NCBI RefSeq assembly: GCF_014697425.1
Contig: NZ_JACJRU010000032.1
Coordinates: forward strand, 23,514-87,513
Source of the DNA: Nostoc sp. FACHB-110
GTDB taxonomy: Bacteria; Cyanobacteriota; Cyanobacteriia; Cyanobacteriales; Nostocaceae
DNA length: 64,000 bases
Reading direction: 5' to 3'
Shown: in pieces, positions 34,689 through 45,200 of the stretch
Layout: each line of letters begins with the position of its first letter
Numbering within the stretch: the first letter of the stretch is position 1
The notes under the pieces: generated by a model
Told to the model about the DNA's origin: nothing
Databases searched by the model: none
Seen by the model: the letters and a program-made list of their open reading frames with translations, nothing else
Made by a program: the position numbers and the translations under genes

Positions 34689-37600
34689 ATGAGTCTCGAA
34701 TCACATCACTTACAAGAATGGCTCGACAGTGGCGTTGACGAAGAATTGATTGCTCTCAACGTGCGATCGCTCTCTGGCACAACCCCTTATGACTACCTTT
34801 TGTACAGCGATAAAATCTCCCGCCGCAATGACGGACGGCTGCGGGACAGGGATTTGAAAAAATACCAGCACATTGAACTGGGCGGTTGGTGGTGTAGCGG
34901 CATTAACCCACTGAGCAATTATGAACAGATGCTCTGGGGTTGCTTCAAACCAGACAAGCCCCGGCGAGATCCGCAGAAGATTCACAAATTCATCAAGTAT
35001 GAGCATCCGTACAGGGAGCAAACCCGTGCATTCTTTTTGCAAGTCACCAAGAAGATTTGGGTCAAAGTGTCGAATCGTTGCGGTATTCCCATCACCGACG
35101 AGGATTTACAACATCCGGGTGGCTTCTGGCATTGGGTTTGGACGAATAACGTACCAGTGGTAATTGTGGAAGGGGCTAAGAAAGCCGCTTGTTTACTTTC
35201 AGCTGGTTATGCTGCGATCGCAATCAGTGGTGTTAACGCAGGATACCGCACACCAAAAGATGAGTACGGGACTGCCACTGGTAAACCCTCTCTTATCCCC
35301 GATCTGAAACATTTCGCAACAACAGGCAGACAGGTTAACATCTGCTTTGACCACGATACCAAACCTGAGACTGTTCAACGGGTAAGAACTGCTATCAGTC
35401 GTATGGGTCGTTTATTGATTGCTGAAGGTTGTCAGCTACGTGTGATTGATCTGCCGGGAACCGAAAAAGGAGTTGATGATTTTGTCGTTGCCCAAGGACA
35501 AGATGCTTTTCACGCGCTGTACAACACTGCTGAAACACTCGAACTTTGGGAAATCAAGCTGTTTACCCTGCTGACCTATCCCCCAGCGATCGCTCTCAAC
35601 CAACGATTCTTGGGTGGGTTGATTGCACCAGAAGGCGAAAAACTAATTGTCCTCAAAGCTCCCAAAGGCACAGGCAAAACCGAGTGGTTGTCATCTGAAG
35701 TAGCCAAAGCCCACGACCAGGGGCGAAAGGTACTCATCATCACCCATCGTATTCAGTTGGGTGAGGCGTTGTGCGATCGCTTCGGCGTTGATTACGTCAG
35801 CGAGATTAAAACCTCTGACACAGGCGGTTTGTTGGGTTATGGCGTTTGCGTGGACTCGTTGCACAAAGATAGCCAAGCGCGATTCAACCCCAACGACTGG
35901 TCAAACGATGTCATCATTATTGATGAATGCGACCAAGTTTTCTGGCATTTACTCCACTCTACTACTGATGTGGCCAAGCGGCGGGTAGCGATACTGCGAA
36001 ATTTCAAGCAGCTGATCCAAAATGTTTTGGGTAGCGAACACGGTAAAATCTATCTTTCTTCTGCCGATGCCTCAGATACCGATGTTAAGTACATTTTGTC
36101 TCTGGCTGGAGAATATCGAGTTAACCCCTTCGTGATCGTAAATAATTATCAGCCTGTGTCTGGTAAGTGCTACAACTACTCTGGGAGTAACCCTAAGAAT
36201 TTGATTGCAGCACTTGATAAGGCGATCGCGCGTGGTTTAGAAAACCAGAATTGTCTAGGTCAAGCAGGGGAGCAGGGGAGCGGGGGAGCAGGGGAGAATA
36301 AAACTACACTCTCCCCTGCACCTCTGCCCCCCTGCCCCTCTGCCAGCCAAAACGCAGAATTGTCTTGTCCACCTCGTTTTCTGTTGTGCTGTTCTGCTCA
36401 AAAAGCTAAGTCTAAATGGGGTACTCAAGCCTTAGAACAACGATTTAAAAAGAAATTCCCTCACCTGCGAATACTGCGAATTGACAGTCATTCAGTTTTA
36501 GATCCGAAACACCCAGCATTTGAGTGTATTGCCCATCTCAACGAAATTCTCACCCAGTATGATTTAGTCATCGCCTCACCCAGCCTGGAAACTGGTGTCT
36601 CCATCGACATTCGAGGTCATTTTAGCTCAGTCTGGGGGATATTCCAGGGAGTTCAGCCTGTGGATTCTGTACGGCAGATGTTAGCACGGCTGCGGGAAAC
36701 TGTTGACCGTCACATTTGGGTTAGCCAGTACGGGATGGGGACTGTGGGCAATGGTTCAACTTCTATGGGTGGATTATTGCGGAGCCAGGATATCGCAACA
36801 CAAGCCAATATTGCTCTGTTGTCTGCGGCTGATAATTATGATTACTCGTTCATTGACCAGAACTTTCAGCCCGAATCTTTGCAGACTTGGGGTAAGCGGG
36901 GTGCTGTCATTAATGTAGAGATGCGCCGCTATCACGAATTTGTGCTGAAGGGTTTGGCGGCTGATGGCTACACTGTGATTGATGCGGATGATTCTGACCC
37001 TGACGAAACTAAGGAAGTGGTTAAAGAAGTCAAAGCTGCTTCTAAAGAATTATATGCTGGTCAATGTCAAGGGGTTTCTCAATCAGAAGATGTGTCTGAT
37101 GCCGAACTGAAGAAATTACAAGAAAAGCGGGTGAAGACTGAAGAGGAAAGATACCAGCAGCGTAAGGCTGAGTTGTCCCGGCGTTATGAAGTTGATGTTA
37201 CGCCTGAGTTGGTTATGAAGGATGATGACGGCTGGTATCCTCAACTGCGGCTGCACTATTATCTGACGGTGGGGCGGCAGTTTTTGACCAGCCGGGACAG
37301 CAAACGGGCTAAGGGGCTGGCTGAAGCTGGGGAGAATGCGATATGGAAACCTGATTTTAACAAGGGGCAGATGTTGTCTTCGGTGCGGTTGTTGTCAGAA
37401 CTGAATCTGTTGCAGTTGCTTACTCCTGGGGAGGAGTTACGGGGTTCTGATGAGAAAATGCAGGAGTTTAAGGCTCGCGCGGTGAAGAATCGGTACTTGA
37501 TCAAGAATTATTTGAACGTGACTATTTCGGAAAAGCTGACACCTATTGCGATCGCTCAGAAGTTACTCGACAAAATTGATCTGCGGTTGTCGTATGTTGG

Positions 37601-37991
37601 TCGGTTGGGGGAAAGAGGGAAACGGGAGTGTGTTTATAAGTTTGTGACTGCTGATGATGGGCGGAATGTGATTTTTGAGAAGTGGTTAAATCGGGAGTTG
37701 GTGTCAGTCACTAGTAATATAAATGTACCAACACCAATCACTGACACAACACCACTCCCCAGTAATCAGGATATGGAGGGACAGGAAGCTGCTTGGTGGC
37801 AGCAGATTAAATCTTACGCTGCTGGGTTTATGGAACGGGTAGAATCTGGCTTAGAGGCGGCTAAAGAATTCCTCTCTACCCTCACTTCGGACGAGCGTTG
37901 GAGTGTGATGGTGGCGTTTGAGGAGGCACAGCCGCAGTTGTTTGGGCAGTTGGTGGCGGCGGCTCCTGAGTGGGTTGAGTGGATGGGGTGA
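34689..37991 (+). CDS. CyRepA1-type plasmid replication protein (primase-like TOPRIM plus helicase)
   Basis: A 1100-residue protein of the cyanobacterial CyRepA1 class. A TOPRIM-like DUF3854 domain shows VVIVEGAKKAACLLSAGYAA (about 157) and CFDHDTKPE (about 218). A superfamily 2-like helicase has Walker A APKGTGKTEWL (about 323), THRIQLGEALCDRF and Walker B VIIIDECDQVF (about 408). The C-terminal half is helical and ends SDERWSVMVAFEEAQPQLFG. I start it at ATG 34689 (GGAGGGAATT directly upstream), not ATG 34668. Residues about 525-552 are encoded by an in-frame GC-rich hairpin repeat. It is expected to unwind and prime plasmid DNA. Three degraded relatives lie in the first 14 kb. Confidence 0.9.
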   Translation: MSLESHHLQEWLDSGVDEELIALNVRSLSGTTPYDYLLYSDKISRRNDGRLRDRDLKKYQHIELGGWWCSGINPLSNYEQMLWGCFKPDKPRRDPQKIHKFIKYEHPYREQTRAFFLQVTKKIWVKVSNRCGIPITDEDLQHPGGFWHWVWTNNVPVVIVEGAKKAACLLSAGYAAIAISGVNAGYRTPKDEYGTATGKPSLIPDLKHFATTGRQVNICFDHDTKPETVQRVRTAISRMGRLLIAEGCQLRVIDLPGTEKGVDDFVVAQGQDAFHALYNTAETLELWEIKLFTLLTYPPAIALNQRFLGGLIAPEGEKLIVLKAPKGTGKTEWLSSEVAKAHDQGRKVLIITHRIQLGEALCDRFGVDYVSEIKTSDTGGLLGYGVCVDSLHKDSQARFNPNDWSNDVIIIDECDQVFWHLLHSTTDVAKRRVAILRNFKQLIQNVLGSEHGKIYLSSADASDTDVKYILSLAGEYRVNPFVIVNNYQPVSGKCYNYSGSNPKNLIAALDKAIARGLENQNCLGQAGEQGSGGAGENKTTLSPAPLPPCPSASQNAELSCPPRFLLCCSAQKAKSKWGTQALEQRFKKKFPHLRILRIDSHSVLDPKHPAFECIAHLNEILTQYDLVIASPSLETGVSIDIRGHFSSVWGIFQGVQPVDSVRQMLARLRETVDRHIWVSQYGMGTVGNGSTSMGGLLRSQDIATQANIALLSAADNYDYSFIDQNFQPESLQTWGKRGAVINVEMRRYHEFVLKGLAADGYTVIDADDSDPDETKEVVKEVKAASKELYAGQCQGVSQSEDVSDAELKKLQEKRVKTEEERYQQRKAELSRRYEVDVTPELVMKDDDGWYPQLRLHYYLTVGRQFLTSRDSKRAKGLAEAGENAIWKPDFNKGQMLSSVRLLSELNLLQLLTPGEELRGSDEKMQEFKARAVKNRYLIKNYLNVTISEKLTPIAIAQKLLDKIDLRLSYVGRLGERGKRECVYKFVTADDGRNVIFEKWLNRELVSVTSNINVPTPITDTTPLPSNQDMEGQEAAWWQQIKSYAAGFMERVESGLEAAKEFLSTLTSDERWSVMVAFEEAQPQLFGQLVAAAPEWVEWMG
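36263..36344. repeat. GC-rich palindromic repeat inserted in frame in the CyRepA1 gene
   Basis: GCAGGGGAGCAGGGGAGCGG... pairs with CTCCCCTGCACCTCTGCCCC... around an AT-rich loop. It adds about 28 residues (AGEQGSGGAGENKTTLSPAP) to the protein without breaking the frame. The same repeat type occurs near 11060-11120, 16150-16235 and inside the gene at 28778-29518. Confidence 0.75.
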
Positions 37992-38223
37992 GTGTGGGTT
38001 TGGGGCGATGGCTGCGCCAACCTCTTCTCTTCGAGACGCTACGCGAACGACGAACACCGTCGGTTGATGCAATAACCATTGCGTTCATTGGGACAAGACA
38101 GTGCGTGACTGAGGACGGAAATTGGGATTTGAACAACAAGTTTTCACTCAATGCTCAGGTACAAGATTCGCTGACCATCTCGCACCCGTCACGATCGCTT
38201 TTCATCTCCGTGCAGTGGGCGGA

Positions 38224-39795
38224 TCAGCCAGCTACTTCCACCGCTTGGCAGGGCATCATCCGGTGCGCCTTCTTGAGGATGTCTGCTGCTCGTTCGCCTA
38301 TGACGACGCAGGGGGCCATCGTATTTCCACTCGTAATCTCAGGCATGATGGAAGCATCCGCCACGCGCAGCTTATTGATGCCATAGACCTTCAGCTTGCC
38401 ATCGACTACGGACATGGAATCTTGACCCATCTTGGCAGTACAGGACTGATGCCAGTATGTAACCGCTGCGTTGCGGGCGAAGTTCTCCATTTCGCTTCGA
38501 CCTAGTTTGCCTGGCAACGCTTCACGTTTCACTAGCTTCTCGAAGACACTACTATTGCCAAGGTCACGGCAAAGTTCGATGTTGGTGAATGCGGCTTTCA
38601 GGTCATCGGGGTGTGACAGAGTGTTTGCATCGATTAGCACCGGATCGTTTACGTCAGGGCCGGAAAGCCTTACCATACCACGGCTTTTAGGGTGTGCCAG
38701 ACCCGCAAACATCGTCCAACCGTGCGCTGGAACCCCAAGGTGAGCCGTATCTGCGCTGGGTACCGGAAACTCAACCTGGCAGTGAAACATATCGGGCTGC
38801 TTTAGGTTGGGATCACTCGTCCAATAAAGAGTGGCTTCCGAGCCGCCATTGCCAATCTTCTGAGGCTCACGGTATTCAAAGATACAGCCAAACGAAACAT
38901 GATCCTGATGATTGTGTCCAACCCCAGGCAGGTGCTGAACAACTGGTATTCCGTGCCTGCGAAGTTCCTCTTCCGGCCCAATTCCGGATTGGAGGAGAAC
39001 TTTCGGCGTATTGATTGCGCCGAGAGAGAGTATGACTTCCTCCGAAGCGTAGTACTGATTGCGTCTGCCATCTTGGATCACCTCAACTCCTATAACAGAC
39101 CTGTTATCAAAGATAAGCTTGTTAACAATGGTGTGAGTCAAGACCGATAAGTTTGGCTGATTCAGGAGAGGATAGACATACGATCGAAAGATGGAAGAGC
39201 GATATCCGTTCCGGATAATTAGATCGTTTATGGCGGCACCTCCGCGCCCTTCCATCATTTCGCCGTTGGGACTCTCGAAACGTGGAATACCCATGCTGTT
39301 TGCAGCCTCAACCATTGCCTGTGCAATGGGCTGAGGATTTGCTGCGGATTCCACATAAACAGGGCCGCCTGTTCCCCGACGCACAGGGTCACTTGCTCCC
39401 TGCCAGTTTTCGATACGGCGATAGATATCCAGGATGGATTCATACCCCCACGCCGGATCGCCGGAAGCCTCAGCGAAGTAGTTCCAATCATTCTTGTGAC
39501 CTCTTGCCCACACCATGACGTTGATACTTGAGCCGCCCCCAAGTACCTTGCCCATATTCAGTGGAATTGAGCGTCCGTTCAGATGCGCGTTGGGCTGTGC
39601 AACGAAAGCCCAGTCACGTTCTGATCCAAGATTCAACGGCCATTGTGCTGGAGTCATCACCTCTGGCACTTCATCAGTTCCACCTGCTTCGATTAGCAGA
39701 ACATTAACTTGTTTGTCTTCGGCGAGCCTTGCCGCTATTACTGAACCCGCAGGGCCTGCGCCGCAGACGATGAAGTCGTAGTGTTCGTTCACCAT
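38224..39795 (-). CDS. GMC-family FAD oxidoreductase (choline dehydrogenase-like)
   Basis: A 523-residue flavoenzyme. The FAD-binding start YDFIVCGAGPAGSVIAARLA (6-25) is followed by GMC signature 1 around GKVLGGGSSINVMVWARGH and signature 2 GAINTPKVLLQSGIGP. The C-terminal catalytic part has TYWHQSCTAKMG and LRVADASIMPEITSGNTMAP. These enzymes oxidise alcohols. The substrate (choline, alcohols, sugars) is not evident. It lies 50 bp downstream of an SDR gene on the same strand, probably co-transcribed. GC content is higher than in the plasmid genes, suggesting separate acquisition. Confidence 0.92.
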   Translation of the reverse strand: MVNEHYDFIVCGAGPAGSVIAARLAEDKQVNVLLIEAGGTDEVPEVMTPAQWPLNLGSERDWAFVAQPNAHLNGRSIPLNMGKVLGGGSSINVMVWARGHKNDWNYFAEASGDPAWGYESILDIYRRIENWQGASDPVRRGTGGPVYVESAANPQPIAQAMVEAANSMGIPRFESPNGEMMEGRGGAAINDLIIRNGYRSSIFRSYVYPLLNQPNLSVLTHTIVNKLIFDNRSVIGVEVIQDGRRNQYYASEEVILSLGAINTPKVLLQSGIGPEEELRRHGIPVVQHLPGVGHNHQDHVSFGCIFEYREPQKIGNGGSEATLYWTSDPNLKQPDMFHCQVEFPVPSADTAHLGVPAHGWTMFAGLAHPKSRGMVRLSGPDVNDPVLIDANTLSHPDDLKAAFTNIELCRDLGNSSVFEKLVKREALPGKLGRSEMENFARNAAVTYWHQSCTAKMGQDSMSVVDGKLKVYGINKLRVADASIMPEITSGNTMAPCVVIGERAADILKKAHRMMPCQAVEVAG

Positions 39796-39845
39796 GAGAG
39801 AAGTACCTCCAAATTTCGTAATGTTGATTTGTTCTTGCTTGGGCG

Positions 39846-40682
39846 TTAGACGGTCGGGATCGTTCCTCCGTCAATGACATATTCAGCACCTGTGATGTAA
39901 GAGGCGCGATCGGACACCAGAAAAGCGACAAGCTCCGCGACCTCTTCAGGGCGACCCGGTCGTCCCATCGGGATTCCTCCGAGTGAGTCCATCAGCCCTT
40001 GGCGTTGAGCATCAAGGTCTGTGCCGGACTGCTGAGCTAATCTCTCGATGAGTCTCTCAGCCGCCTTCGTTTCGATGAAACCGGGCGCGACGGCGTTGAC
40101 GCGCACCCCCTGGGGCGCAACTTCGTTTGACAGCCCTTTGCTGTAGGTTGCCAGCGCCGCTTTTGCCGCCGCATACGCTAATGTCGCGTCGTAAAGCGGG
40201 AGCCGACTCTGGATCGACGAGATATGGATGATGACACCTGACTTCTGTTCAAGCATCCGGGGCAGAAACGCCCGATCCAAACGGACGGCAGCGAATAAAT
40301 TGTCATTGACTGCTTGCTGCCAATCCCCATCTGTCAGGGCAAGCGCACCGCCGCTTGGTGCAGAGGAACCGCCGACATTATTAATTAGGATGTCCACACT
40401 GCCGAAACGAGCGAATACTTCCTGCACAAGTTTGTTTACCCCATCGGGCGTGCTGAGGTCAGTCCCTATGAACAGGTCAGGCGATTGAAGGTTTTCGGGA
40501 GTTGAACGAGCGGTAGTTATGACCGTTGCACCGACTTGCCTCAGTCGTGTAGAGATCGCTTCACCTATGCCTTTTGTCCCGCCTGTTACCAAGACTTTTT
40601 TGCCGAGTAGTTCGGTGGAATCAATTCGTATGTTGGTAATTGTATTTGTGTTCATGTTGAATGTGTTTGTATTTGTGTTCAT
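39846..40682 (-). CDS. Short-chain dehydrogenase/reductase
   Basis: A classical SDR of up to 278 residues. The NAD(P)-binding motif VTGGTKGIGEAISTRL (about 32-47) is followed by the NNVGG motif, a catalytic Ser in VIIHISSIQS, and the YAAAKAAL active site with Tyr and Lys. It ends YITGAEYVIDGGTIPTV. The N-terminus has a duplicated MNTNTNTFN stretch, so the real start may be the second ATG, nine codons in. It lies between DsbA-like and GMC genes; a two-step alcohol/aldehyde or sugar oxidation with the GMC enzyme is plausible but unproven. Confidence 0.92.
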   Translation of the reverse strand: MNTNTNTFNMNTNTITNIRIDSTELLGKKVLVTGGTKGIGEAISTRLRQVGATVITTARSTPENLQSPDLFIGTDLSTPDGVNKLVQEVFARFGSVDILINNVGGSSAPSGGALALTDGDWQQAVNDNLFAAVRLDRAFLPRMLEQKSGVIIHISSIQSRLPLYDATLAYAAAKAALATYSKGLSNEVAPQGVRVNAVAPGFIETKAAERLIERLAQQSGTDLDAQRQGLMDSLGGIPMGRPGRPEEVAELVAFLVSDRASYITGAEYVIDGGTIPTV

Positions 40683-40751
40683 GTTGAAATCATCGAGCAG
40701 TGGTAACAGGCTGAAAATAATTGGGAGTTAATTTGCCGAGTCGCTAACAAT

Positions 40752-41327
40752 TTAATGAATGACAGCAACAATAGCTGCCATTATTTGTTCCACAGTCCAG
40801 CGATCGCTATAGCGAATTCCATTAATAAACAGTGCTGGGGTAGCTGTTACTCCACTTTGATATCCACTCTCGATATTTTGATTGATGCGACCAATGTGAG
40901 CTTGTGTCGATATATCTTTCAGGAACTGAGAAATATCAAGTCCTAAACTATCGGCATACTCCACAAGAAAGCCGTTTCCTAGGGCGTGTTGATGCGTAAA
41001 CAGTAGGTCGTGCATTTGCCAAAACTGACCCTGTGCGGCAGCGGCCTCTACGGCTTCCGCTACCTTTTGCGCGTGGGGATGGAGTGTATTCTCAATGAAA
41101 TGACGAAATACTACACAAATCCGATTCTCCTCAGGAAAAACAGAAGTGAAATGCTGTTGAATGACCTGAATTAATCGATACAGTTCTCCGCATTGAGAAC
41201 ATTCGTAGTTTCCATATTCCACAAGTAGAACTGGGGCATTGAGCATTCCCTGGTAGTGATCACGTTGGGAAGGTGGAACAAGGAGTTGGTTAGAATAGCT
41301 ATCTTGGTTCATCGGACATTCTGACAA
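40752..41327 (-). CDS. DsbA-family thioredoxin-fold protein
   Basis: A 191-residue protein with a thioredoxin fold of the DsbA/Thioredoxin_4 type. It has VLLVEYGNYECSQCGELYRL with active-site CSQC (about 43-46), RHFIENTLHPHAQKVAEAVE, and the cis-proline region GVTATPALFINGIRY. There is no signal peptide, so it may work in the cytoplasm, like NhaA-associated or FrnE-like members. It is the first gene of a leftward run DsbA-SDR-GMC. Confidence 0.9.
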   Translation of the reverse strand: MSECPMNQDSYSNQLLVPPSQRDHYQGMLNAPVLLVEYGNYECSQCGELYRLIQVIQQHFTSVFPEENRICVVFRHFIENTLHPHAQKVAEAVEAAAAQGQFWQMHDLLFTHQHALGNGFLVEYADSLGLDISQFLKDISTQAHIGRINQNIESGYQSGVTATPALFINGIRYSDRWTVEQIMAAIVAVIH

Positions 41328-41627
41328 AAAAGTTTCTCATGACATGAGTGACTGCCATGACTGATATTTATGATTCCTCCTACAATCATTGAACCTTCCA
41401 ATACATCCTGATTAAGGAGAAAAGAGAAAAAAGAATGAAAAGCAATTTGTTTTATCTTTACCCTTTGTCCTTTCCCAAAATATTGGAACTTCGCTCCTTT
41501 ATTTCAATAGCTTTAGCTTACAGAGTTGGCAATACTTTGTCGCCAACTCAGAGTTGAGTCTTGAAAAGAACTAAAGGATGGGCGTGATTTATCTCTGCGA
41601 CTAATCAGCAACCGAACTTAAGTTCAG
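41328..41627. other. Intergenic region between DsbA-like and regulator genes
   Basis: 300 bp. A GAGTTGGCAA / TTGGCGACAAAGT-like pair and a duplicated phrase (GAGTTGGC ... CCAACTCAGAG) near 41525-41560 could form a hairpin ending the two-component operon's neighbour; nothing firmer. Confidence 0.4.
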
Positions 41628-42257
41628 TCACAACTTAGCAAGCCCTCGTTTCAATGCTGTAACCACCGCCTGAGTGCGATCGCTCACGCCCAATTTGCTC
41701 AAAATGCGATTGACGTGAAATTTTACCGTACTTTCAGTAATATTCAAAGCCACACCAATGTCATGATTGCTTAAACCATCGACCATGAGGTGAATGACTT
41801 CTCGCTCGCGATCGCTCAACTCTGGGTTGTTCATGCGTTGCACCAGCTTGGCGGCAACTTCGGAAGGGATATATTGTTGCCCGCTATGAACAATATGGAT
41901 GGCATTGAGGAGCGATTCGGGTTCAGCATCCTTAAGTAGATAGCCTTTAGCACCAGCGCGTAATGCACGATAAATATCTTCATCACCATCGTAAGTGGTT
42001 AGCACAATGATCCGGGCATGGGTAAATTCAGCGCAGATGGCGATGGTCGCATCTACGCCGCTCATGTGGGGCATACGTAAGTCCATTAAGGTGATATCGG
42101 GCTGTAGCTGTCGGTAACAGGCGATCGCCTCCTGCCCATCGCCTGCTTGTCCCACAACGGTCATATCTGGCTCATTCTCAATCATGGCGGCGAGTCCCTG
42201 GCGGACGATCGCGTGATCATCAACAATCAAAATGCAGACTGTTGCGGACTGGCTCAT
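41628..42257 (-). CDS. NarL/FixJ-type response regulator
   Basis: A 209-residue response regulator. The receiver domain (CILIVDDHAIVRQGLAAMIE; phosphoacceptor Asp in TLMDLRMPHMSG; VLTTYDGDED; Lys in GYLLKDAEPE) is followed by a LuxR-type helix-turn-helix (LSDREREVIHLMVDGLSNHD, then VKFHVNRILSKLGV). Its ATG overlaps the stop of the upstream 2020-residue kinase (ATGA), so the pair is translationally coupled and the kinase is its cognate partner. Targets are probably nearby or self, unknown. Confidence 0.95.
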   Translation of the reverse strand: MSQSATVCILIVDDHAIVRQGLAAMIENEPDMTVVGQAGDGQEAIACYRQLQPDITLMDLRMPHMSGVDATIAICAEFTHARIIVLTTYDGDEDIYRALRAGAKGYLLKDAEPESLLNAIHIVHSGQQYIPSEVAAKLVQRMNNPELSDREREVIHLMVDGLSNHDIGVALNITESTVKFHVNRILSKLGVSDRTQAVVTALKRGLAKL

Positions 42258-45200
42258 ATCGCTGCCTCCCGGTTCACCGTGACAAGCACTTCTGTTCCCT
42301 GCCCCAGTTGGCTTTCAATTGAGAGATGGGCCCCAATGTGTTCCGCTCGTTCAGTTATTCCCAGTAGGCCAAATCCTTGTCTGAGCGTGGTAGTGGTGAC
42401 TTCAAACCCTTGTCCATTGTCTTTTATTCGTAAAAAGCATAAGGTTGGCTCATAAACCAACTCAACTCGAATTTCGTCCGCATGAGCGTACTTGATTGCA
42501 TTTGTAAAGGCTTCCTGCCCAATTCTCAGGAGATGATTTTCAGTTTCGGGCGGTAGCACATAGGGTGTGCCAATAATGTCGTAAATCAGGTGGGTTTCGG
42601 TTAAGGATGACATGGTGGATATAAATCGCTCCAGTGCCGTCCACAGGTCGCCATCTTCTAGTAATTGAGGACGCAGTGCCGCAACCGATCGTCGAGCCTC
42701 TGTTAGCCCACTACGAGCCAGATCCCGAACCGTATCGATATGCGTCTGCACGGCATCTGGGTTGGTTGCGATTAATCGAGAGACGGCTCCCATGTGAACC
42801 AGAATTCCTGTAAAGGCTTGCGCTAAGGTATCGTGAATTTCTCGCGCCATGCGGTTGCGTTCCTCTAAAATGGAGGCTGCTTCGGCACGTTTGCGTTCTT
42901 GCAGTGCAGCGTTTCGCTGTTCGCTAATGTCGAAAGTTACACCCAGCATTCGCAAAGGCTGTCCGGCTTCGTTATAGATACCTCGACCTCTACTAACGAG
43001 CCAGTGAATACTATCATCTGGGTAAATTATTCGATATTCACCTTCATAATCAGTATGAGTTGCCAGAGCCGTTGTAAGGGATTGCTCAACCCGATCGACA
43101 TCTTCTGGATGAACCCGATCGCACCACGCCCGATAGCTAACCTCAACTTCACCAGGCTCTACCCCCAGCAATCGAGTGTTGTTATCATCCCAATGTACTG
43201 TATTGTCTAAGATGTTCCAATTCCAACTGCCGATGTAGGCGAAATTCATTGTCAGCCTACGTTGCTCTTCACTTTGGCGCAAGGCGTTTTCAACTTGCTG
43301 ACGCTGTTCAATCTCTTGTGAAAGCAGCAACGTTCGCTCAGTGACTTGTTGTTCTAACGTTTGGTTGTAGTCGGCAAGCAGTTTCTCTGATTGCTTACGC
43401 TCGGTAATGTCTTGAAAGGCGACGAGCGCATAAGCCACCTTACCCTGTTCGTCAAAAACTGGAGTACCCCATCCTTCAACGGGAATAATTGCGTTGTTTT
43501 GGTGAATCTCTACGTCGTCAATCCTGGTGCATTCGCCGCTCAACGCTCGGATAATTGGCAGTCTCTCACTCGGATAAATTTGATCGGTTCCCGTTATATA
43601 AAATTGATAAACCTCTGAAAGTTGATCGGGTGTGGCGGCAGGATCAACGCCTTTACCCATCAGTTCAATGCCCCGCTGATTGACATAGTAAGGGCAACCC
43701 ATCGCGTCAATAATGCCAATGCCTACGGGAATTGCTTCGAGAAATTGAGCCATCTGATTTTCGCTGGCGCGGAGCTTTGAGTAGAGTTTAGCATTTTCGA
43801 TCGCGATCGCTGCCTGCGTAGATAGTAGATTCAGAACTTGGGTTCGATCGGGTGTAAAGGCTCCAGCCGCTAATTGATTTTCTAGATACAACACGCCAAC
43901 AAGCTTGCTCTGATTTAGCAGCGGCAAACAGAGAAGCGATTGAGTTTGATTATTCTGAATATAGGGATCATGGATGAAATGACCTTCAAGCGTTGCGTAA
44001 TTTAAGAGAACAGTTTCATGTGTTCGGATCACATATTGAATGATTGATTCAGGTAAGCGATTCGTGATTGGAGTCGATTGTACTTGGGTTGTGCGGCCAC
44101 TTTCACCTTCAACCAGCTCACAAGCAGCGTCGATTCTCCATTCGCCTGCGTTCTCTAAAAGCAAACATCCGGTTTGGGCCCCAGCATTCTCGATCAGGAT
44201 CTGCATTAACGAACTGAGCAACTGCTCCAGTTCAATCTCGCTGGAAATTGCTTGAGCTGCTTTCATTACTGTTGCTAAATCGAAAGCAACCTGCGAGGTA
44301 TTAGAGGTAGTTCCAACTGTGGTCAGGATTAAAGGAGCATTTACACGCGACGACTGGGCAAAGAACTGGGGATAGCGCGTTTCCAAATCCTTGACTTTTG
44401 CGGTTGCTCCCCAACCTTCGTAACAATAATGAGCTTCTTTCATGTAGAGTTGAGCAATCTTTTCTCGACCTCGCCCTAGATAGAACTTGGCAGCCAATTC
44501 ATAGGCTAACGCTTCTTCTTGAATATATGCGTTTTCTCTAGCCCCTTGAATCGCTTGCTCGTAGAAGTCCTCTGCCTCAAGTAACTGACCTAAGACTCGT
44601 GCTTTTTCTGCTTCAACTAAATGATATTTGTGCAAATAATTCATGGGTGCATAATGTGCCCATTGCTTCATCTTGTCCTGACTAACTGCAACTTTCTTGA
44701 GAATTTCCTCCTGCACTTGAGTACTGCTATCAAGATAGGTTGCGAGTCTTGCTAGAGAATCATAGAAATAGTACAAAGGCTGAAGGAAGGCACCTGTTAG
44801 TCGGATCAAATGAGTTTCTGCTAGGGCTGCATTTTTAACGGCTTGAGCATATTGAGAAAAGAGGTAGCATAGGCAAAGTTTGTTGAAATGTACAGTAAAG
44901 ATAGTACTTCCATCACTTGCTGCTTCATATTTTGGCAGTTCATTTTCCTCGTTGTAGAATTCGCCGATAAGTTGAGTTGGGCTAGTCGAGCGTCCCATTA
45001 AGTTTATGACAACCTGTCGAAAGATTTGATTCCAAGTTAGTGCCGTTTCCTGTTTGATTTGATGGATTGCTTCGCCATAGATCGCCATATCGCGTTCAAC
45101 TTCTGCGAGTTCTTTTCCATTGGCGTAGGATTGAAAACAGTGGGTATAAGCGCAGTAGGCGGCAGACTCTAAATCTCCAGTTTCTAGCCCAATGTGATAG

